Below, piece after piece: positions 29,748-36,868 of a DNA stretch of 40,697 bases. The notes below the pieces were generated by a model. The model was not told where the DNA came from and searched no databases. It worked only from the letters and a program-made list of their open reading frames with translations. The translations under genes were made by a program, and so were the position numbers. Every line of letters begins with the position of its first letter. Positions within the stretch are counted from its first letter, which is position 1. This DNA comes from Alphaproteobacteria bacterium HGW-Alphaproteobacteria-2 (GTDB taxonomy: Bacteria; Pseudomonadota; Alphaproteobacteria; Rhodobacterales; Rhodobacteraceae): contig PHEG01000002.1 in NCBI GenBank assembly GCA_002842835.1, positions 1 to 40,697 on the forward strand, in the 5' to 3' direction.

Positions 29748-30273
29748 CGCCGCCTCCCATGTCGTCGAGCACCGCGTCCACCAGGTCGTGCCGGTCGTCG
29801 CCCAGCCCGGCCACGGCCCTCAGGATGCGCCGCGCCAGCGTCTCGACCGAGGTCGCGCGCAGCCAGGCATGCGGGACCAGCGCCGCCGCGATATCCTCGG
29901 GCAGCGCGACCGTCAGGCACCGCGGCGCGTCTGCGAGCCCCTCGAATTCCCCGCGCCGCTCGGCGCGGGCGAGGTGTTTCCTGACCGTTACCGCGTCGAC
30001 GCCCATGCGCAGCGCGATATCGCCGACGCCAAGCCCGGTGCGCGCCAGGCGGACCGCCTCGGTGCGGCGCCACGCAGGAGGCCCGCCCTTGCGCCGCGGC
30101 ACGTCGGCTCCGGCAAGGCGGGCGCGGTAGGTGTAGGCCCGCACGCTGTCCGGGCTGAGGCCGGTGCGCCGGGCGATCTCGGCATTGCCGAGGCCGCTGC
30201 GTACCAGCGCGAGCACCTCCGCGACGCGGGGGGGCATGGCGAGACGGGCGCCGTTTTGCGCTGCGCATGCCAT
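29740..30273 (-). CDS. DNA-binding protein with two tandem helix-turn-helix units
   Basis: 177 residues. Two similar HTH units are visible, VRSGLGNAEIARRTGLSPDS at 24-43 and ARTGLGVGDIALRMGVDAVT at 77-96, joined by a basic linker (DVPRRKGGPPAWRR). This looks like an internal duplication of a resolvase/LuxR-type HTH. The C-terminal half (SVETLARRILRAVAGLGDDR) is helical. The ATG overlaps the MuB stop (TGATG). An early regulator or transposition accessory is inferred from place and fold. Confidence 0.72.
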   Translation of the reverse strand: MACAAQNGARLAMPPRVAEVLALVRSGLGNAEIARRTGLSPDSVRAYTYRARLAGADVPRRKGGPPAWRRTEAVRLARTGLGVGDIALRMGVDAVTVRKHLARAERRGEFEGLADAPRCLTVALPEDIAAALVPHAWLRATSVETLARRILRAVAGLGDDRHDLVDAVLDDMGGGDE

Positions 30274-31307
30274 CACCGCAGCTCCTCGCCGCCGCGGTTG
30301 GCCCAGGCCTGACGCAGGTGCCCCGCGCCCAGCGCCTCGCCGCCGCCGAGCGCCAGCATCGAGGCGAGCTTCAGCGCCTTGCCCAGGCCGCGCAGCGCGC
30401 CGGGCCGCCGGGCGATGGCATGCGCCAGCTTGCGCGTCTCCGCGTCCTCGATGCCCCAGGCGTCGAGGATCGCCTCCACGTCGCCCGGCACCACCTGGCG
30501 CTGCAGGATGCGCAGACCGATCCGGCTCTGCACCTGCGCCAACCCGTCCTTGTCCGACGTGCCACCCAGGCTCCCCCAGCGCCGGTAGACCGCCTCGTTG
30601 CCCAGAAGCGCGATCCCGCAGCCGAACTCGTCGTTGAAGTAGCGGAGCTGGTTGACCGCATCGTCCACCAGGTTCTGCGCCTCGTCGATGATCAGGAGCG
30701 TGTGGCGCCCGTTGCGCTGGAGCTTCGCGCCGATCGAGCGGTCGAGCCGCGCCGGATTGGCCTCCGAGACCGAGAGTGCCATCGCCAGCTCCTGCAGCAT
30801 CGCGTGCCGCCCGGCGGTGGAGGGGCGCATCGTCACCAGGTAGGCATGCGGCCGCGTCGCCGCGTAGTGCCGCGCGGCGCAGGTCTTGCCCATCCCCGCG
30901 CCCATCGTGACGACCGAGAACTCGGGGAAGGTCTGCGCGTAGATCAGCGCCTCGATCAGCCGCCGCGCCGTCGGCGTCTCCACGAAACCCGGCTCCGCGG
31001 GCAGGCCCATCAGCGCCTCGCGCGCCTCGTCGTGGCTGGCGATCCAGCGCTGCACGCGCCGCGTGATGTTGGGGTAGCTGCCGTTGTAGCTGGCCGAATA
31101 CCAGGCCGAGAGCGTTGGCACCGGCACGCCCGACTTGCGCGCGACGTCCGAGAGCGAGAGGTCGCCCTCCCGCGCGATGGCCCGCGTCCGCTCGACCGCC
31201 TCGCGCCATTCGCGCAGCGCCTCCGCGGCCAGCGGCGGCTCGGCCTCGGGGGCCTCCCAGCGGTGGCGGTTGTCGGATGTCTTGTCGCTCGTCGCAGCCT
31301 GTGCCAT
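30273..31307 (-). CDS. MuB-like transposition ATPase (target-DNA activator)
   Basis: 344 residues. The ATG at 31307 is chosen because GGAGG lies at proper spacing; an in-frame ATG at 31319 lies before it. The N-terminal HTH (SLSDVARKSGVPVPTLSAWY) is as in MuB. The AAA+ core has Walker A GAGMGKT (136-142) and Walker B TLLIIDEAQN (from 203). MuB-type proteins bind target DNA, stimulate the transposase and give target immunity. It lies downstream of the transposase gene, separated by a hairpin-bearing 68-bp gap. Confidence 0.92.
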   Translation of the reverse strand: MAQAATSDKTSDNRHRWEAPEAEPPLAAEALREWREAVERTRAIAREGDLSLSDVARKSGVPVPTLSAWYSASYNGSYPNITRRVQRWIASHDEAREALMGLPAEPGFVETPTARRLIEALIYAQTFPEFSVVTMGAGMGKTCAARHYAATRPHAYLVTMRPSTAGRHAMLQELAMALSVSEANPARLDRSIGAKLQRNGRHTLLIIDEAQNLVDDAVNQLRYFNDEFGCGIALLGNEAVYRRWGSLGGTSDKDGLAQVQSRIGLRILQRQVVPGDVEAILDAWGIEDAETRKLAHAIARRPGALRGLGKALKLASMLALGGGEALGAGHLRQAWANRGGEELR

Positions 31308-31375
31308 GATGTCCTCCATTCTGCACTTGCCTTTTCATCGCGCCGCCGCCGGGGTCCCGCCCGGCGGCGGTGGCC
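31308..31375 (-). other. Transposase-MuB spacer with a 10-bp-stem hairpin
   Basis: CCGCCGCCGG (31343-31352) and CCGGCGGCGG (31361-31370) form a perfect stem with an 8-nt loop between the transposase stop and the MuB ribosome site. It may tune the ratio of transposase to MuB through attenuation or RNA processing. Confidence 0.55.
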
Positions 31376-33247
31376 TTACTCGTCGCGCGGGCGCAGCACG
31401 CCGCGGTCCATCAGGTCGACCACGCGCGAGAGCGCCGCGCCGTCCCACTCCGGTACCTCCGCGGCGCGCCCGGATGCGCCCGCCACCAGCCGCACCGCCG
31501 CCGGGCGCGCCGCGGGCGCCTCCGGCGCGGGCGCGGGCAGCAGATCGGCCACGTCGGCCACGCTGAGCCGCCGCTCGGCCTCCAGTGCCGCGCGGGAGGC
31601 GCGCAGGAACTCGCCGCGCGCCCTGGCGTGCGCCCTCGCCGCGTCCAGGTCGTCGAAGCGGGCGTCCCCGATCAGCGGCGCCTCGGCGATGAAGCGGCCG
31701 TCCGGCGCGCAGACGCTGACCCCCGCGGCAAGGTCCTGCGGGTCGAAGCGCGCGATCACCTGCCGCCCGGCATGCTCCACGAGCGCCTCGCACCAGTAGC
31801 GGCTGCCGTGCAGCCTGATCTCGCCGCTCTCGCGGTCGGCGCGCACCAGGTCCGAGGCCAGCGCGAAGAGCCGCAGCTGCGCGGCGCTCGCGCGGGTCAC
31901 CAGCGCCGTCTCCATCGCCTCCGCGAAGGTCGCATCGAAGGACCGCCCCGCGCAGGCCGCGGCGCGGCGCCCCGGGCGGGCGTTGTGCCGCGCGATCTCG
32001 GCCGCGACCAGCTCCTCGAAGCGCTCGAAGGGGATCGCCCGGCTGCCGTGATTGTCGGGCTTGTGCTGCGTGCTGCGCCCGGTATAGGCGCCCGCGCAGG
32101 CCGGGTGCCTGGCGATGGTCTCGCAGAGATCGCCGAAGGCGCGCTCGATGGGCTTCGCCTGCCCGTGATAGGGCGTCGTCCAGTGCACCTGCACGCCGAC
32201 CGAGGTCAGCAGCCCCTCCGGCTCGCCCTCGCGAACCTTGAAGCGGAAGCGGTTCACGGTGCCTCCGGTCATCCACTTGCTCGCGAACGCCCGGCCATTG
32301 TCGAGCCAGGCATGCGCCGGGATGCCATGGCGCGAGAGGACGTCGAGGAAGGCCAGCCGCACCAGCGGCCAGCACTCGCTCTCGCCCATCCGCCAGCCGA
32401 CGATCTTGCCGGAATAGAGGTCCTGGACCGCCAACAACACCGGGCGGAAGGGCTTCGGTCGCCCGGGCAGGGTCACGAACACGTCGAAGGTGTGGCCGTC
32501 GGCGTTGACCGCCTCCAGCGGCGCGAAATGCGCCCGCGTGCGCCGCTGCGCGGGGTAGACCCGCTGCGCCTTCTCGCGCCCGGCCCGCGCCATCACCCGC
32601 GCCGCGCGCGGCACCTCGCGCTCCAGCCGCCGCCGCAGCGTGCGCTCGGATGGCACGGGCGCCCAGCCATGCGTCGCCGCCGCATCGCGCAGCCGCTCGT
32701 AGCAGGCGCTGAACGCTGGGCACTCGGGGCGCAGGTAGTCGGCCACGATGCAGTCCCAGGCGCGGGGGTCGCAGTCGGCCTGCGCCGTGCGCCCGGCATG
32801 GCGTGGCGCCAGCGCGGGCAGCCAGTCGGCGCGCGGCACGCCCTTCACCAGGCGCAGCCAGCCGCGCAGGGTGGCGGCGGCGATGCCGTGCGCCTCGGCC
32901 ATCCTGATGACTGCGACGGATTTCCGACTGCCCGCCGCCGCATCGCAGGCCTCGACGACCAGCCTGTGGCGCCGCATGGCCTCCTTCCGAAGGCCCTCGG
33001 GAAGCCTCTCGAAGGCCGCCCAGACGGGGCTCTGCGGGCGCGTGCCGTTTCCTGTCCGCGCCAGCGCATGGCGCGCCCCGGCGGGCAGCAGGCTTACATG
33101 GTAGTGTACCGCGCCACCCTCGATGCGCCAGCGCGCCGGGTCGGCCTGCCAGGCCTCCGCGGCCAGCCGCCGCAGCCCGCGCTCGCTCGCGGGCAGGGCG
33201 GGGTGGCCCAGCTCGGCCAGCTCGGCGATGGTGACCCACTCACGCAT
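31376..33247 (-). CDS. MuA-type DDE transposase
   Basis: 623 residues (MuA 663). Start MREWVTIAELAELGHPALPA at 33247, overlapping the ParB-domain gene by 8 bases. The N-terminus is a Mu-type winged HTH for the internal enhancer, followed by end-binding HTH regions (about 80-230). The catalytic core has Asp250 in NADGHTFDVF, Asp316 in WLDNGRAF and Glu369 in AKPIERAF, the complete DDE set. A beta-barrel (DLVRADRESGEIRLHGSRYW) and a basic C-terminal tail follow. It cuts and joins the TTGACAC-containing ends for lysogenic insertion and replicative transposition. Confidence 0.95.
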   Translation of the reverse strand: MREWVTIAELAELGHPALPASERGLRRLAAEAWQADPARWRIEGGAVHYHVSLLPAGARHALARTGNGTRPQSPVWAAFERLPEGLRKEAMRRHRLVVEACDAAAGSRKSVAVIRMAEAHGIAAATLRGWLRLVKGVPRADWLPALAPRHAGRTAQADCDPRAWDCIVADYLRPECPAFSACYERLRDAAATHGWAPVPSERTLRRRLEREVPRAARVMARAGREKAQRVYPAQRRTRAHFAPLEAVNADGHTFDVFVTLPGRPKPFRPVLLAVQDLYSGKIVGWRMGESECWPLVRLAFLDVLSRHGIPAHAWLDNGRAFASKWMTGGTVNRFRFKVREGEPEGLLTSVGVQVHWTTPYHGQAKPIERAFGDLCETIARHPACAGAYTGRSTQHKPDNHGSRAIPFERFEELVAAEIARHNARPGRRAAACAGRSFDATFAEAMETALVTRASAAQLRLFALASDLVRADRESGEIRLHGSRYWCEALVEHAGRQVIARFDPQDLAAGVSVCAPDGRFIAEAPLIGDARFDDLDAARAHARARGEFLRASRAALEAERRLSVADVADLLPAPAPEAPAARPAAVRLVAGASGRAAEVPEWDGAALSRVVDLMDRGVLRPRDE

Positions 33248-34058
33248 CGCGCGCCTCGGCGTCGGCCAGCGCGGCATGCAGGGCGCGGCGCAGGATCGAG
33301 GCAAACTCGGCCCGTTCCGCGCGGTTGAGACGGCTGAAGGCGGCGATCGCCTTCGCGGCGCGGGCGCCGCCGTTCTTCTCCACATCGCCGCCGGTGGCGC
33401 GCAGCGCCTCGCGCACCGGCGCGCCGGAGCGGATCATCTCGGCCGCGCGCAGCTGGAACTCTTCCGGTACGTTGTCGGCGAAGCGCAGCAGGATGCGCTG
33501 GTTGTCCGCCTCCGGCGTACCCGAGAGCGCCGCGCGCAGCTCGGGCCTTATCTTCAGCGCGATCTCCTGGGCGTACATGATCGAGCGCTTGGAAAGTCCG
33601 ATCTTCTCCTGCGCATAAACTGTCCAGCCAGCGAAGCCGGACGCCTCCGACCAAAGTGCAATGTTTGCACTTTGGTCGCCGCCGCGCTTCACGGGCCCGT
33701 ATTTCTGCTCGAAGACCTCGCGCCAGCGCACGATGTGCATCGCCCGGTCGAGCTTGCTCAGCTCGTTGCGCACCGCGTTCTCGGCGATCTCCATCAGGAT
33801 CGCATCGAAGCCGTCCGCCTCGACCACCATCGCCGGGATCGTCTCGCGCCCCAGCAGCCGGTGTGCCCGCAGCCGGTGCGCGCCGCACACCAGCACATAG
33901 CGCCCCTCCGCGCCCGGTCCGCGCACGGTGATGGGGTTGATCAGCCCGCGCTGGGCGATGCTGCTCGCCAGCGCCTCGGCGATATCCTCGCTGACCGCGC
34001 GCAGCCGCTCGGGGGCGGCGTCGACCAGCCCGGTCTCGATCTCGCGGAATTCAGCCAC
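33240..34058 (-). CDS. ParB/Srx-domain protein upstream of the transposase
   Basis: 272 residues. The N-terminal ParB-like domain shows IAQRGLINPITVRGPGAEGR, YVLVCGAHRLRAHRLLGRET and DAILMEIAENAVRNELSKLD, with the GxHR motif of CTP-binding ParB proteins and the downstream ENxxR. A helix-turn-helix follows (EKIGLSKRSIMYAQEIALKI), then a helical C-terminus. Similar genes precede transposase in RcapMu-like phages. No ParA partner is present, so it is more likely a DNA-binding accessory than a plasmid-type partition protein. Its own coding DNA holds a long palindrome (33648-33678). Confidence 0.88.
   Translation of the reverse strand: MAEFREIETGLVDAAPERLRAVSEDIAEALASSIAQRGLINPITVRGPGAEGRYVLVCGAHRLRAHRLLGRETIPAMVVEADGFDAILMEIAENAVRNELSKLDRAMHIVRWREVFEQKYGPVKRGGDQSANIALWSEASGFAGWTVYAQEKIGLSKRSIMYAQEIALKIRPELRAALSGTPEADNQRILLRFADNVPEEFQLRAAEMIRSGAPVREALRATGGDVEKNGGARAAKAIAAFSRLNRAERAEFASILRRALHAALADAEARDA
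33648..33678. repeat. 13-bp-arm palindrome inside the ParB-domain gene
   Basis: CGACCAAAGTGCA (33648-33660) and TGCACTTTGGTCG (33666-33678) are perfect inverted repeats around a 5-bp spacer (ATGTT). The core CAAAGTGC also occurs in the early promoter region (36768-36778). It encodes DQSANIALWS in the ParB-domain protein. Candidate binding site for the ParB-domain protein or repressor, or an RNA hairpin. Confidence 0.75.
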
Positions 34059-34296
34059 GCCAGCCCTCCGGTGTCTGTCTCAGCGTGTAGAACCAGCGCC
34101 GCGTGCCATCCGGCAGGACGCGCTGCTCGCAGTCGATCCGCGCGCCGTTCTCGCGCAGCTCGGCGATCACCGCGTTGACCGCGCAGATCCGCGCGCGCCG
34201 CATCAGAGCCCGCGTCGTCAGGGGCCGCCCCGCGGCCTGCAGCGCCTTCAGCGCGCGCTGCAGCCGGGGCGATGCGGCAAGGCGGGCATGGCGCAT
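34051..34296 (-). CDS. Small winged-helix-like protein (81 residues)
   Basis: MRHARLAASPRLQRALKALQ, AAGRPLTTRALMRRARICAV, NAVIAELRENGARIDCEQRV, then DGTRRWFYTLRQ. The helix-helix-wing order with a C-terminal beta hairpin is that of small winged-helix DNA-binding proteins in early phage operons. It overlaps the ParB-domain gene by 8 bases. Confidence 0.7.
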   Translation of the reverse strand: MRHARLAASPRLQRALKALQAAGRPLTTRALMRRARICAVNAVIAELRENGARIDCEQRVLPDGTRRWFYTLRQTPEGWRG

Positions 34297-34297
34297 C

Positions 34298-34582
34298 TCA
34301 GACCCCCGCCAGTCCGCTCGTCGCCAGCATCTGCGCGTCGAGCGTCGAGCACCGCGACCGGCAGCCGTCGCAGAGCCGGTTGTGCGCGCCCTCGCTGCCG
34401 AACTTGCGGCCGCAGCGCAGGCAGGGGCGCACCCGCGCCCGGCTCTCCCGCTCCATCCTGTGGCAGGCGTTCTCGGCCAGCATGGCGGTGCTCAGGTATT
34501 TCGAGACGCGCGCGCCATCGGCGCGGCGCCGCACGAACCAGCCGCCGATATGCGCCCTCACCACCTCGTAGCGCTCATCCAT
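34298..34582 (-). CDS. Small zinc-ribbon protein (94 residues)
   Basis: Contains CLRCGRKFGSEGAHNRLCDG followed by C: two CxxC pairs 15 residues apart, a standard zinc ribbon. The N-terminal half (ERYEVVRAHIGGWFVRRRAD) is basic with an aromatic-rich strand. Such proteins are common in early regions of Mu-like phages (compare Mu Com, also zinc-binding, though elsewhere). Probably binds nucleic acid; target unknown. Confidence 0.7.
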   Translation of the reverse strand: MDERYEVVRAHIGGWFVRRRADGARVSKYLSTAMLAENACHRMERESRARVRPCLRCGRKFGSEGAHNRLCDGCRSRCSTLDAQMLATSGLAGV

Positions 34583-34593
34583 GGCGATCCCTC

Positions 34594-34692
34594 CTAGAGC
34601 AGCGCCGCCAGCGCCAGGCCGGTCACGATCCCGGCCCCGAATATCCCTGACAGCACGATGATCGCCGCCAGCACCGCGCCCTCGGCGGTCAT
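34594..34692 (-). CDS. 32-residue single-span membrane peptide
   Basis: MTAEGAVLAAIIVLSGIFGA then GIVTGLALAALL. Almost the whole peptide is one glycine-rich membrane helix. It starts inside the preceding stop (ATGA at 34689-34692), which supports expression. Similar peptides in early phage regions can act in exclusion or membrane stress; no function is claimed. Confidence 0.55.
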   Translation of the reverse strand: MTAEGAVLAAIIVLSGIFGAGIVTGLALAALL

Positions 34693-34895
34693 GCCCGCCC
34701 TCCGTTGCGCCGCTCCACCGCGTCCGCCGCCCGCGCCAGCCGCTGTGCCACGTCGCGCAGTTCGCCCACGCCCACCCGGCCCTCCTCGGTCAGGTCCACC
34801 AGCGCCGCCTCCAGCAGCACCGCGATGCGGCACGGCCGCACCCCCTCCAGCACCGGGCGCACCAGCGCCTCCGACCTCTGCTCCGCGATCGTCAT
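34689..34895 (-). CDS. Small helical phage protein (68 residues)
   Basis: MTIAEQRSEALVRPVLEGVR, then CRIAVLLEAALVDLTEEGRV and VGELRDVAQRLARAADAVER. Two or three amphipathic helices, no known motif. It overlaps the upstream membrane-protein gene and the downstream membrane peptide by ATGA each. Confidence 0.55.
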   Translation of the reverse strand: MTIAEQRSEALVRPVLEGVRPCRIAVLLEAALVDLTEEGRVGVGELRDVAQRLARAADAVERRNGGRA

Positions 34896-35185
34896 CTCCA
34901 CACCTCCGTCAGCCAAAGCCCCGCCCAGGCCAGCGCGACCAGCGCCAGCGCCCCGATCAGCGCGCCCGCGGGCCCGTCCTCGACGGCCCGCCAGAACCTG
35001 CGCAGCCGGGCCGGGACCGACAGGGGAGACAGCCCCCCCGGCCCGGCTGCATCCCCGGTCTCCCGCCGGGGTGTCTCGGTGAATTCGCCCATGTCGGCGG
35101 GCATCAGCCCGTGATAGGGATCGGCCATCTCGGCGGCCGTGAAGCGCCGCGGGCAACCGCGGCAGGAGCGGTGGAAGGGCATCAT
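34892..35185 (-). CDS. Small membrane protein with Cys-x-x-Cys start (97 residues)
   Basis: MMPFHRSCRGCPRRFTAAEM places two cysteines in CRGC, possibly half of a metal site. A flexible middle follows, and a C-terminal membrane helix (GALIGALALVALAWAGLWLT). The ATG at 35185 overlaps the antirepressor stop as ATGA. Function unknown. Confidence 0.6.
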   Translation of the reverse strand: MMPFHRSCRGCPRRFTAAEMADPYHGLMPADMGEFTETPRRETGDAAGPGGLSPLSVPARLRRFWRAVEDGPAGALIGALALVALAWAGLWLTEVWR

Positions 35186-36153
35186 GCGGTCTCCTGTCCG
35201 GTTGCATCTTCCAGGGCGCCGACCGTGGCGCCCGCCATGCGCTCGAACCAGCGGCGCAATGTCCTCTCGCTGGGCGCGGCGCCCCAGCCTTCGCGCGCCG
35301 CACGGGCTTCCACCTGCCGGGCGGCGGCGGCAAAACTCACCCGCGGCTCCGCCAGCTCGTCCATCAGCGCCCCCAGCACCCGCGCATCTGGCAGCGCCAC
35401 GGTCCGGCGGCCCCACGCATCGGCCAGCACCGCGCCAAGCTCCATCAGGTCCGTGCCGCGCGCCTTCTCCATCCACTTGCGCACGGTCGCGGGCGCGGCC
35501 TCGACCTCGCCCGCCGCATCGGCCAGCGCGTCCTTCGCCTTCCAGCCCTGCGCCATCAGCGCCTCCGCCAGCAGCACGGCATGCACCCGCTGACCCGTCC
35601 GCGCGTCGCGCCTGGCGGTCGAGACCGGCCGCGACCGCGCCCGCTCCCACGCCGCCAGCATCCGCTGCGCCTGGACCTCCCCGCGCGCGGTCCGCGCGCG
35701 CCCCTCGGGCGCATAGCCGCCCGTGCGCCGGATTTGCGGAAGAACCTCGCCCGTCACCCAGCGCCGGAAGCGCCGCGCCGAGGGCAGCTCGCTCAGGAAG
35801 ATCAGGCCATAGAGGCCGCTCTCGCTGACCACGAGATAGTTGGGATTGCCGCCCATCGCGCCTGACGAAACCTGGCCGCCGGAACCGGGGTTTTGACCAC
35901 CCGAAGTGCCCAAATCAGGGCTTTTTGCCAGATTGTTTGAAATCAATGGCTTACCGGTAGTTCCGGTATTCTCCGTTACGGAACCTATTCGCACCATCAT
36001 GCGCTCATCTTCGTCAAGCTTGTTGACGACCTTGCGGATCTGCGAATGCCCCAGAACCCGCCCCACATCGAAGGCGACGAACCACGGTTCGTCCTTGATC
36101 ATCACCACGCGCACCGGTTGCGCTTCGAACATGACGGAAACGATGTCGCGCAT
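35182..36153 (-). CDS. BRO-N antirepressor-like protein
   Basis: 323 residues from the ATG at 36153, which has AGGAGG upstream and overlaps the preceding stop as TGATG. Residues 1-130 are a BRO-N domain (EPWFVAFDVGRVLGHSQIRK, YLVVSESGLYGLIFLSELPS, ARRFRRWVTGEVLPQIRRTG), as in P22/P1-type antirepressors. The C-terminal part holds HTH-like helices (AAPATVRKWMEKARG, PSERTLRRWFERMAG). A 40-residue Asn/Ser/Gly-rich insert interrupts BRO-N (NTGTTGKPLISNNLAKSPDL). Likely counters the S24 repressor or acts as an early regulator; absent from classical Mu. Confidence 0.78.
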   Translation of the reverse strand: MRDIVSVMFEAQPVRVVMIKDEPWFVAFDVGRVLGHSQIRKVVNKLDEDERMMVRIGSVTENTGTTGKPLISNNLAKSPDLGTSGGQNPGSGGQVSSGAMGGNPNYLVVSESGLYGLIFLSELPSARRFRRWVTGEVLPQIRRTGGYAPEGRARTARGEVQAQRMLAAWERARSRPVSTARRDARTGQRVHAVLLAEALMAQGWKAKDALADAAGEVEAAPATVRKWMEKARGTDLMELGAVLADAWGRRTVALPDARVLGALMDELAEPRVSFAAAARQVEARAAREGWGAAPSERTLRRWFERMAGATVGALEDATGQETA

Positions 36154-36524
36154 CAGGCGACCTCCTGCGATTTCGGGGGGCGGGGGATGTCGGCGGGCCA
36201 GTCGGCACGTCGATCCCAGTTTGTGGAGAGCCAGCACAGCGCGCTGTTAGCGCGGTGTGTTGTAATGCGACGTCCTTCGCGCAGCCGCGCAACCGTATCG
36301 CCCGATCCAGTCGCCAGCCGTGAGATCGTGCTCACGGACCGGCCGCTCGCGCAGGCCATGATCTCGCAAAGAAGGCATATCATTTCGGGTGTACGATCCA
36401 TCTGGACCTCGCGCGCCTCGGCGGCTGGCACGCGCGCCGACCGGAACACCGGCAGCGGCCCCTCCGGCGCAGGCTCAAGCTCAGGCGCGAGCCACAGGGC
36501 AATGCGGCGGCGGAGCGACATCAT
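36153..36524 (-). CDS. Early HTH-like protein, copy 2 of a tandem pair
   Basis: 123 residues. The C-terminal 60 (SVSTISRLATGSGDTVARLR, EGRRITTHRANSALCWLSTN) match the neighbouring gene's layout and end almost identically (WPADIPRPPKSQEVA). The helix pattern around VSTISRLATGSGDTVARL is HTH-like (Cro/Ner type). The extra N-terminal 40 residues (MMSLRRRIALWLAPELEPAP) are specific to this copy. ATGATG overlaps the upstream stop, with AGGAGG before it. Possible negative regulator of early genes. Confidence 0.7.
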   Translation of the reverse strand: MMSLRRRIALWLAPELEPAPEGPLPVFRSARVPAAEAREVQMDRTPEMICLLCEIMACASGRSVSTISRLATGSGDTVARLREGRRITTHRANSALCWLSTNWDRRADWPADIPRPPKSQEVA

Positions 36525-36763
36525 GCGACCTCCTGCGATTTGTGTGGGCGGGGGATGCCCGACGGCCAGGGCAGATCGGCGGGCCAGTGGTCAGAGAACC
36601 ACTGAAGAACCCGGTGATAGGTTCTGATGGTGGTGCCTTTCCCGCCCCGCAGTCGCTCGAATAGCCGTGCGTGACCGACGATCCAGTTCGAGACCGTAGC
36701 CTCGCTGCGACCGACCTGCTCCGCGTAGCGGCTCGCGAGGACTATGAGATCATCCGTGTGCAT
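36521..36763 (-). CDS. First early gene: Ner/Cro-like HTH protein, copy 1 of a tandem pair
   Basis: 80 residues from the ATG at 36763 (MHTDDLIVLASRYAEQVGRS); a GTG at 36784 is an alternative. QVGRSEATVSNWIVGHARLF is an HTH recognition region. The end, WPSGIPRPHKSQEVA, repeats in copy 2. It is transcribed away from the S24 repressor across a shared operator region, the place of ner in Mu and cro in lambda. The ATG lies only a few bases from the predicted transcription start, so the mRNA could be leaderless. Confidence 0.72.
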   Translation of the reverse strand: MHTDDLIVLASRYAEQVGRSEATVSNWIVGHARLFERLRGGKGTTIRTYHRVLQWFSDHWPADLPWPSGIPRPHKSQEVA

Positions 36764-36868
36764 ATTGGCACTTTGCCCGCACACTTCACATCAGTCAATG
36801 CCTTTTTACACTTTCGGCAGCGCAGGCCACGGCTATGCAAGCTTTACGAATCGGTGCATATAAGCACC
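36764..36868. promoter_or_regulatory. Divergent early/repressor promoter-operator region
   Basis: Lies between the Ner-like gene (minus) and the repressor gene (plus) and is AT-richer than the rest of the phage. On the minus strand TTGACT (36793-36798) and CAAAGT (36770-36775) are spaced by 17 bp as -35/-10. The -10 sits in the palindrome GGCAAAGTGCC (36768-36778). CACTT occurs at 36769, 36782 and 36809, possible repeated operator half-sites. The repressor promoter is less clear (GCATATAA at about 36856-36863 could be its -10). Confidence 0.55.
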
